6,263 nt of DNA. It comes from Candidatus Stercoripulliclostridium merdigallinarum (GTDB lineage Bacteria; Bacillota; Clostridia; Christensenellales; DTU072). Where the stretch lies: NCBI GenBank assembly GCA_018714575.1, contig DVNF01000084.1:1-6263 (forward strand), read 5' to 3'. Shown here in pieces: positions 1-5,135 of this stretch (position 1 is the first letter of the stretch; each line of letters begins with the position of its first letter). The notes below the pieces were generated by a model. That model had not been told where the DNA came from. It did no database searches and saw only the letters and a list, made by a program, of their open reading frames with translations. The position numbers and the translations under genes are program-made.

Positions 1-46
1 TGTCAATGATTTTTTGCTTTTTAATTTTTACTAAAACCGCTATGTA

Positions 47-75
47 TTGCCTTCGTCATAAAGTTATGGTATAAT
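47..75 (+). promoter_or_regulatory. Sigma-70/SigA-type promoter of the fucosidase gene
   Basis: A perfect TATAAT -10 box lies at 70-75, preceded by TG at 67-68 (extended -10). A TTGCCT -35 box (4 of 6 consensus bases) lies at 47-52, with an ideal 17-bp spacer. Transcription should start near position 82, giving a leader of about 90 nt before the ATG at 174. I see no convincing operator or catabolite-repression palindrome around it. The assignment rests on consensus match and position only. Confidence 0.75.
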
Positions 76-158
76 CGTTTTTGAGGAAACGTCTTGACTG
101 AAATATTGAACTACAAGAAATCCTTAGTACGAAAAATAGAATGACGAAAACCTTTAAC

Positions 159-164
159 GGAGGG
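159..164 (+). promoter_or_regulatory. Ribosome binding site that sets the fucosidase start
   Basis: GGAGGG lies 9 nt before the ATG at 174, a near-perfect Shine-Dalgarno match with suitable spacing. The in-frame ATG at 141 has only A-rich sequence with no purine-rich SD motif upstream, and choosing it would place this ribosome binding site inside the coding region. The site therefore favours 174 as the true start. Confidence 0.8.
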
Positions 165-173
165 AAAGGGTTT

Positions 174-1676
174 ATGGACGGTTTACCCGGCGCTTTCGAT
201 ACGGAAAGTTACGAAAAAAAGATAGAAGCTCTTTTAAATGAAATCGACGAAGTCAACGCTACGGGAAAATACCGTCCCGATTGGGAAAGCTTGTCGTCCC
301 ACCCCGTTCCCGAGTGGTACAAAAACTCGCGTTTCGGAATTTTTATACATTGGGGAGCTTATTCGGTGCCGGCGTATCTTAACGAATGGTATCCCAGGAT
401 GATGTATTATAAAGGCAATCCCGTTTATCGGCACCACGTTCGCAAATACGGGCGCCAATTCCCCTATCGAAAATTCATAGACTCTTTTACCGCGCCCGAA
501 TTCGACGCCGATAAGTGGTTGGAAACGATCGCCGCCGCGGGCGCGCAATTCGTGATGCCCGTTGCCGAACACCACGACGGTTACAAACTTTACGATTCCG
601 ACCTTAGCCGCTGGACCACAGTAAAGCAAGCCATGCGCCGCGACGTTTTGGGCGAATTAAAAGCCTCCGCCGAAAAACACGGCATCGTATTTACAACGTC
701 TTCGCACCGTGCCGAACATTTTTGGTTTATGAACGGAGCGCAGACTTTGGGTTACCGTACCGAAGCAAACGATAGCCGATACTCCGATTTCTACGGTCCG
801 ATGGCTACGGTAGAAAAGCGCAACGGCTTGTATGCCATGCTCCGCGGAGAGCGCGGAATAATTCCTACCGAGGAGTGGTTAAAGGATTGGTTGGCACATT
901 CGGCGGAGCTGGTTAAAAAGTACCGTCCTAAGGCGTTGTATTTCGATTGGTGGGTATGGATTCCTGAATTTCGTCCGTACATGAAAAAGTTTCTAGCATA
1001 CTATTATAACCTTGCCGAAGTTTGGGGCGAACAAGTCGCAGTCGAATATAAATCGGACGCGTTGATGTACGGCGCCGGAATATACGACCGCGAGCGTGGG
1101 CAGTTATCGGGATTTTCCCCGTCCGTTTGGCAATCGGACACGGCAACGGCGAAAAACGCCTGGTGTCATTGTACCACAAACCGTTACAAAACCGCCGCCG
1201 AAATTGCCGCGGTCATGGCTGACGTCATATCGAAAAACGGCGTTTTCGTTTTAAACATCGGGCCGTATGCCGACGGCAGATTGCACGAAAAAGACATGGA
1301 AATCCTGACCGCTTTGGGGAAATGGACTAAACAAAACGCAGCGGCGTTATTTTCCTCCTCGCCTTACAAGCTTTTCGGCGAAGGCAGACGGCACAAAGCC
1401 GAAAGCTTCGGGGACTCGTTAAAGTATACCTCACGCGATATCCGCTATACATACAAGCCCTGCCACGTTTACGCCTTTGTATTAAAGCCGCATTCAAAGG
1501 GGATTTATAAATTGAAAAGTTTGCGCGCCGACCGCGACGAATTCGGTTTCGTCATAAAGGGAGTTTCGGCAAACGGTCAACCGTTAAAATGGCGTCAGAC
1601 GTCAAAAGCTTTGATCATAGAAAAGCCGGGAACCGCCGACACGATGCCCGTAGTCTTCGATATCGAAATCGACTAA
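174..1676 (+). CDS. GH29 family alpha-L-fucosidase-like glycoside hydrolase
   Basis: Predicted retaining exo-glycosidase that removes terminal alpha-L-fucose (or a closely related sugar) from oligosaccharides. The 500-residue product has the GH29 layout: an N-terminal (beta/alpha)8 catalytic domain to about residue 390 and a C-terminal beta-sandwich. Residues below count from the ATG at 174. Family motifs seen are FGIFIHWG (55-61), NEWYPRMMY (70-78), EHHDGYKLYDSDLSRW (132-147), RRDVLGEL (155-162), LYFDWW (255-260) with D258 as the expected nucleophile, and SKNGVFVLNIGP (353-364). E307 in the DRERGQ stretch is a candidate acid/base, by position only. No signal peptide or membrane segment is visible, so it is probably cytoplasmic and acts on imported glycans. 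An ATG at 141 would add 11 residues, but the strong ribosome binding site favours 174. The gene stands alone on this strand behind its own promoter. The family call is secure; the exact sugar is not, because the region around the nucleophile (WWVW) and the C-H-C stretch near 331-333 differ from classical fucosidases. Confidence 0.88.
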   Translation: MDGLPGAFDTESYEKKIEALLNEIDEVNATGKYRPDWESLSSHPVPEWYKNSRFGIFIHWGAYSVPAYLNEWYPRMMYYKGNPVYRHHVRKYGRQFPYRKFIDSFTAPEFDADKWLETIAAAGAQFVMPVAEHHDGYKLYDSDLSRWTTVKQAMRRDVLGELKASAEKHGIVFTTSSHRAEHFWFMNGAQTLGYRTEANDSRYSDFYGPMATVEKRNGLYAMLRGERGIIPTEEWLKDWLAHSAELVKKYRPKALYFDWWVWIPEFRPYMKKFLAYYYNLAEVWGEQVAVEYKSDALMYGAGIYDRERGQLSGFSPSVWQSDTATAKNAWCHCTTNRYKTAAEIAAVMADVISKNGVFVLNIGPYADGRLHEKDMEILTALGKWTKQNAAALFSSSPYKLFGEGRRHKAESFGDSLKYTSRDIRYTYKPCHVYAFVLKPHSKGIYKLKSLRADRDEFGFVIKGVSANGQPLKWRQTSKALIIEKPGTADTMPVVFDIEID

Positions 1677-1679
1677 TAT

Positions 1680-1710
1680 CTATATAAATCACTATATAAA
1701 GCTACATATA
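1680..1710. repeat. Short AT-rich direct repeats after the fucosidase stop
   Basis: CTATATAAA occurs exactly at 1680-1688 and 1692-1700, followed by a degenerate copy (CTACATATAAA) starting at 1702. The copies fall 10-12 bp apart in the convergent gap between the fucosidase and rarA. The third copy merges into the A-run that serves as the T-tract of the - strand terminator. They may simply be AT-rich intergenic sequence; no function is indicated. Confidence 0.5.
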
Positions 1711-1740
1711 AAAAACTACGGTCTGCCGATGGCAGACCGT
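1709..1740 (-). terminator. Intrinsic terminator of rarA and its upstream genes
   Basis: A perfect 10-bp stem, ACGGTCTGCC (1718-1727) with GGCAGACCGT (1731-1740), closes a 3-nt loop. Read on the - strand it is followed, after AG, by six T residues (1715-1710). It begins 22 bp after the rarA stop codon, the usual place for a Rho-independent terminator. On the + strand the stem is followed only by TATTCCG, so it would be weak at best for the fucosidase, though the flanking A-run could still make it partly bidirectional. Confidence 0.85.
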
Positions 1741-1750
1741 TATTCCGTTC

Positions 1751-1771
1751 GTAAATTAATATTTACTTTTT
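1751..1771 (+). terminator. Possible weak second terminator for the fucosidase
   Basis: GTAAAT (1751-1756) pairs with ATTTAC (1761-1766) around a TAAT loop and is followed by five T residues (1767-1771) on the + strand. The stem is short and almost purely A-T, so its stability is doubtful. It overlaps the last codons of the convergent rarA gene. It could back up the GC-rich hairpin just upstream, but it may be chance. Confidence 0.25.
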
Positions 1772-3088
1772 GGATTTGGCTTTGGCTTTTAACGCTTTGA
1801 TCTCGTCTATTCGTGCGGCGAACCTAGGTTCCAAACCCTCCTGTCCCGGAGTATAATACACCCTGTCTTTCAGCGAATCGGGAAGGCATTGCATATCGGC
1901 GACTTTATCCTCGAAATCGTGAGCGTATTTGTATCCTTTGCCGTATCCCAAGTCTTTCATCAGCCGCGTCGGCGCGTTCCTGATCACCAACGGTACCGGC
2001 TCTGCCAGGGTATTCAGCGCGTCGTTCTTAGCGCGCATGTACGCTACGTCTATCGCATTCGATTTCGGCGCCAGGGACATATAAACGACGGCTTCGGTCA
2101 AATGCACAGAACATTCAGGCATTCCTATATAATGGCATGCCTGATAACAAGCGACAGCCAACTGCACGGCTTTGGGATCGGCAAGTCCTATGTCTTCCGC
2201 GGCGAACCTGGTGACTCGGCGCGCGATATACAACGGATCCTCCCCTGCCTCCAACATCCTGGCAAGCCAATATACCGCGGCGTCCGGATCGGAATTCCTC
2301 ATCGATTTATGCAACGCGGAAATGATATTATAATGTTCCTCGCCCGTTTTATCGTACAGTAACGATTTCCTGGAAATACATTGTTCCAGACTTTCGGGAG
2401 TTACCTTTATTATTCCGCCGTCTTCGTTGCCGTTCAGTACAGCCATTTCCAGTGTCGACAGCGCGCCGCGTGCGTCACCGTTGGCAAATACTGCTATCGC
2501 GTGCAATTCGTCGTCGGAAATTTCGACTTTTTCGTTGCCGAAGCCTCTGGGATCGGTCAAAGCGCGACGTAACAACTCCTCTATCTCTTCGGTGGCAAGT
2601 TCGTGCAATACGAATACTTTGCACCGTGACAATAACGCGCCGTTGACCTCGAAAGAGGGGTTTTCCGTTGTCGCTCCTATCAGAATAATGCTGCCCTTTT
2701 CGACATACGGCAAAAAAGCGTCCTGCTGCGCTTTGTTGAAACGATGTATCTCGTCTACGAAAAGTATCGTCTTTTCACCGAATAAACGCCGTCTTTCGGC
2801 TTTTTCCATCACCTGCTTTATTTCCTTGATACCGCTGGTGACGGCGGAAAAGTCTACAAATTCGGCTTTCGTCCGCCCGGCAATTATCCTGGCAAGAGTC
2901 GTCTTTCCTACTCCGGGAGGACCCCAAAAGATCATCGAACCTATCTTGTCCGATTCGATCAGCTTCCTTAGTATCTTGCCTTCGCCCAACAGATGCTTCT
3001 GCCCTGCGTATTCGTCCAAGTCCCCGGGGCGCATGCGCGCGGCAAGCGGCAATTCGGTGTTGTTAGTAAAAAAAGTTTCCTGTTCCAT
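1763..3088 (-). CDS. rarA: Replication-associated recombination protein A, AAA+ ATPase
   Basis: RarA (MgsA; Mgs1/WRNIP1 family) is a conserved AAA+ ATPase of the clamp-loader group that acts at stalled or gapped replication forks and, in studied bacteria, works with SSB. The 441 residues match the usual family length. Visible motifs are the N-terminal MRPGDLDEYAGQ (19-30), Walker A GPPGVGKTT (56-64), SAVTSGIKEI (81-90), Walker B ILFVDEIHRF (108-117), sensor 1 GATTENPSFEVN (138-149), the likely arginine finger in ALLSRCKVF (R155), and sensor 2 NGDARGAL (203-210). The C-terminal MgsA-type tetramerisation region follows from about 255, including EDIGLADP (298-305) and AYMRAKND (349-356), ending in the typical YYTPGQEGLEPRF. 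The ATG at 3088 is the furthest upstream ATG in frame, since an in-frame TGA lies four codons before it, but no clear ribosome binding site precedes it. It lies 59 bp after the alpha-glucosidase gene on the same strand, so it may be cotranscribed, with no obvious functional link. A strong terminator follows. Confidence 0.96.
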   Translation of the reverse strand: MEQETFFTNNTELPLAARMRPGDLDEYAGQKHLLGEGKILRKLIESDKIGSMIFWGPPGVGKTTLARIIAGRTKAEFVDFSAVTSGIKEIKQVMEKAERRRLFGEKTILFVDEIHRFNKAQQDAFLPYVEKGSIILIGATTENPSFEVNGALLSRCKVFVLHELATEEIEELLRRALTDPRGFGNEKVEISDDELHAIAVFANGDARGALSTLEMAVLNGNEDGGIIKVTPESLEQCISRKSLLYDKTGEEHYNIISALHKSMRNSDPDAAVYWLARMLEAGEDPLYIARRVTRFAAEDIGLADPKAVQLAVACYQACHYIGMPECSVHLTEAVVYMSLAPKSNAIDVAYMRAKNDALNTLAEPVPLVIRNAPTRLMKDLGYGKGYKYAHDFEDKVADMQCLPDSLKDRVYYTPGQEGLEPRFAARIDEIKALKAKAKSKK

Positions 3089-3100
3089 GTACTTATGAAT

Positions 3101-3124
3101 TCAGCGGGGCACCTGCCCCGCTGA
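3101..3124 (-). promoter_or_regulatory. GC-rich hairpin between the alpha-glucosidase gene and rarA
   Basis: TCAGCGGGGC (3101-3110) and GCCCCGCTGA (3115-3124) form a perfect 10-bp stem with a 4-nt loop, 23 bp after the alpha-glucosidase stop and 12 bp before the rarA ATG. On the - strand it is followed by ATTCATAAG, without a T-run, so it is not a standard intrinsic terminator. It could attenuate read-through, protect the upstream transcript's 3' end as a processing stop, or affect rarA translation. The structure is plain in the sequence; the role is inference. Confidence 0.6.
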
Positions 3125-3147
3125 CAAACATCGGCTTTCCGATTTAA

Positions 3148-5118
3148 TTATTCGGCTTTGTCGTTTTCCGCTTTGTCGCTTTCAGCCTCTTCCGCGGCGG
3201 AGTCTAATACGTCTGCGGCGTCTGCGGCGTCGGGTATCACGGTTACCGACTCGACTTTAACTGCTTCTTGGGGTACCGCGACGGCTACGGATTCTTCGAT
3301 CACGGCAGTATCGGGAATCTCTTCTGTCTCTTCGGCTTTTTTAGCGTTGGTTTTCGCGCCGCCTTCAAAGGTAGCTTTGGTCCCTTTCCCGGGAGTAACG
3401 GTTTCGTTCAATGCTACGGAAAAATACTTTGCGTAATCTTCGTCGGTACCGTAGGAGTATATAACGCCTTCGTAAGGCTTCAGCAAGATAGAATCGCCCA
3501 GCTGTTCGTCCTGTTTGTCCCAAGTGGAGCATACCAACTTTGCGCCGCGCGCGTTCGGTATCGAATCGACGTTGAACACGACGTTCTTTTCCTTGAAATT
3601 GCAAATGACGATAAAGCCCTTTCCGTCCAATTCGCGCTTATAGCAATATACTTTCCTGTTAGAATTGAAATATTCGGTATAGCTGCCGTCGCGGATAATG
3701 GCGTTACCCTTTCTGAAAGCTATCAATTTTTTATAGAAGTTCAGGATCGAATTGGGATTGTATTCTTCCGTCTTTACGTTGATCTCGCCCAGGTTGGAAT
3801 TGATCTTCATCCAAGGTTTCCCGTCGGTAAAGCCTGCGCCCGTCTTGTTTTCCCATTGCATGGGAGTTCTGGCGTGATCCCTGGCGCGTTTGGACATTGC
3901 CCACTTGGCGACAGGCATCAGCGGCGGGCACAGCTTTTTGACCAAACCGAAGACTCTGGTAGCCATGATGTCTACGTATTCCTCGGGCTTTAAGCGAATG
4001 TTGGTCATGCCGATTTCCTGACCTTGATACACATAAGGAGTACCCCTCAGCATAAAGTAGGAAATTGCCAACATTTTGCCTAATTGGTTGCGGTAGAAAC
4101 CGAATCCGTTGCCGTAACGGGTGATCGAACGCGGTTGATCGTGGTTTTCGTAGTACAGCGTAGGCCAACAATCGGCGGGCAAAGCCTGCCACCCCGATTG
4201 TACCGATTTAAACTTTTTCAGGTTGAATTTTATCGGGAGGAAGCTCATCCACATATCGACGTCCATCAGCTCGAAAGTGATGGCGGAATCCAATTCGTTC
4301 CTGCTTTCGCCTATCAATTCGGGGGCGTTCGCGTATTTACAGCCTATAGCTTCGCCGACTATCATCGTGTCGTATTTGCTCCAGGACTTTTGGTTTACTT
4401 CGTTCAGGTACTCGTGAATATGCGGTCCCAAGACAAAGTGTTCGTCGCCGCACATTACAGGATTGAACTTACCGTTCGGCAGTCCTTCCTCTTTCGAAAT
4501 ATAGGTTATGACGTCGCAACGGAAGCCGTCTACGCCCAAATCGAACCAGTAATTGCATATATCTACGACTTCCTGCCTGACCTTGGGATTATCCCAATTC
4601 AGATCGGGTTGCTTTTTGCTGAACAGGTGCAGGTACCATTCTCCCGTCGTTTCGTCGTATTCCCACGCTTTTCCCGTAAAACGCGAAGTCCAATTATTCG
4701 GAGGACGTTTGCCGTCTTTGCCTCTGCCCTTCCTCCAAATATAATAATCGCGATAAGGATTGTCAACGGAGGAGCGGCTCTGTTTGAACCATTCGTGCTC
4801 GTCCGAGGTATGGTTTACGACCAAATCCATTACCAAGCGGATGCCGCGTTTATGCATTTCGGAGATCATTTCTTTCCAATCGTCCAAAGTGCCGAATTCG
4901 GGGTTTATATCGCGGTAATCGGAAATATCGTAGCCGTTATCGTCGTTAGGCGATTTATATACGGGGGAAAGCCATACGGCGTTTACTCCAAGCTCTTTCA
5001 AATAGTCCAGCTTTGAAATAATTCCGCGGATATCGCCGATTCCGTCGCCGTTAGAATCGCAAAAGCTGCGCGGATAGATTTGATAAAAAACTGCGTCTTT
5101 GTACCAGCGTGTCTTCAT
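3148..5118 (-). CDS. GH13 alpha-glucosidase (oligo-1,6-glucosidase type) with acidic C-terminal tail
   Basis: Predicted retaining alpha-glucosidase that releases glucose from the non-reducing end of short alpha-glucosides such as isomaltose, isomalto-oligosaccharides or dextrin fragments. The (beta/alpha)8 barrel begins WYKDAVFYQIYPRSF (5-19), followed by a calcium-loop motif DSNGDGIGDIRG (21-32). The GH13 conserved regions are DLVVNH (98-103), QPDLNW (170-175), GVDGFRCDV (195-203, nucleophile D202), IVGEA (253-257, acid/base E256) and ENHDQPRS (324-331, transition-state Asp D327). QPDLNW with ENHDQPRS points to the oligo-1,6-glucosidase subgroup (GH13_31-like). Val203 after the nucleophile is the residue associated with alpha-1,6 preference in that group, whereas maltases carry Ala or Thr; this is inference from family knowledge. 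HARTPMQW (415-422) is also typical. The ordinary enzyme would end near residue 557. About 95 further residues form an acidic Ala/Glu/Val-rich low-complexity tail, which is unusual. No signal peptide is seen, so it is likely cytoplasmic. AAAGGAG lies 4 nt before the ATG, and the gene starts 17 bp after the oxidoreductase stop, so the two probably form an operon. Confidence 0.93.
   Translation of the reverse strand: MKTRWYKDAVFYQIYPRSFCDSNGDGIGDIRGIISKLDYLKELGVNAVWLSPVYKSPNDDNGYDISDYRDINPEFGTLDDWKEMISEMHKRGIRLVMDLVVNHTSDEHEWFKQSRSSVDNPYRDYYIWRKGRGKDGKRPPNNWTSRFTGKAWEYDETTGEWYLHLFSKKQPDLNWDNPKVRQEVVDICNYWFDLGVDGFRCDVITYISKEEGLPNGKFNPVMCGDEHFVLGPHIHEYLNEVNQKSWSKYDTMIVGEAIGCKYANAPELIGESRNELDSAITFELMDVDMWMSFLPIKFNLKKFKSVQSGWQALPADCWPTLYYENHDQPRSITRYGNGFGFYRNQLGKMLAISYFMLRGTPYVYQGQEIGMTNIRLKPEEYVDIMATRVFGLVKKLCPPLMPVAKWAMSKRARDHARTPMQWENKTGAGFTDGKPWMKINSNLGEINVKTEEYNPNSILNFYKKLIAFRKGNAIIRDGSYTEYFNSNRKVYCYKRELDGKGFIVICNFKEKNVVFNVDSIPNARGAKLVCSTWDKQDEQLGDSILLKPYEGVIYSYGTDEDYAKYFSVALNETVTPGKGTKATFEGGAKTNAKKAEETEEIPDTAVIEESVAVAVPQEAVKVESVTVIPDAADAADVLDSAAEEAESDKAENDKAE
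3151..3180 (-). repeat. 15-bp tandem duplication at the 3' end of the alpha-glucosidase gene
   Basis: TTCGGCTTTGTCGTT (3151-3165) and TTCCGCTTTGTCGCT (3166-3180) match at 13 of 15 positions. In the coding sense they encode successive D/N/S-x-KAE units, giving the ending SDKAENDKAE just before the stop. The repeat is in frame and lies within the low-complexity tail, which suggests expansion by replication slippage. Confidence 0.75.
3211..3228 (-). repeat. 9-bp tandem repeat encoding Ala-Ala-Asp units in the glucosidase tail
   Basis: GTCTGCGGC occurs twice in succession (3211-3219, 3220-3228), followed by a partial third copy (GTC). It encodes the DAADAAD stretch of the tail (about residues 630-636). 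As a multiple of three it can change copy number without breaking the frame. Confidence 0.7.
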
Positions 5119-5122
5119 ATTG

Positions 5123-5129
5123 CTCCTTT
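5123..5129 (-). promoter_or_regulatory. Ribosome binding site of the alpha-glucosidase gene
   Basis: AAAGGAG, read on the - strand, ends 4 nt before the ATG at 5118. The spacing is slightly short, but the match is strong, and the following protein start (MKTRWYKDAVFYQIYPRSF) is the normal family N-terminus, so the start is secure. The site lies entirely within the 17-bp gap after the oxidoreductase stop, leaving no room for a separate promoter in that gap. Confidence 0.8.
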
Positions 5130-5135
5130 AAGTGG

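Noticed and set aside
1..46. T-rich runs at the left edge as a terminator tail of an upstream gene
   Set aside because: Several T-runs are present (11-15, 18-22, 25-29), but no stem lies before them inside the window, so nothing can be assigned.
94..122. A second promoter for the fucosidase, starting from TTGACT at 94-99
   Set aside because: At a 17-bp spacing the -10 position reads GAAATC, a poor match, whereas the promoter at 47-75 is nearly ideal.
2427..3098. A 223-codon open frame on the + strand opposite rarA
   Set aside because: It covers the region encoding the Walker A, Walker B and sensor motifs on the - strand. The Ser- and Ile-rich translation has no recognisable domain.
3089..3129. 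A possible promoter for rarA, with TTGTCA read on the - strand just before the hairpin
   Set aside because: At a 17-bp spacing the -10 position reads CTGAAT, matching only 3 of 6 consensus bases, and the spacer would be the hairpin itself. This is too weak to call.
3130..3143. A second small hairpin, ATCGG-CTTT-CCGAT, after the alpha-glucosidase stop
   Set aside because: A 5-bp stem without a T-run is expected by chance, so it was not listed as a feature.
4084..5016. A 310-codon open frame on the + strand opposite the alpha-glucosidase gene
   Set aside because: It is antisense to an unmistakable GH13 gene with all catalytic motifs, its translation shows no family motif, and it has no clear ribosome binding site. 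It stays open because the real gene rarely uses codons that read as stops on the other strand.
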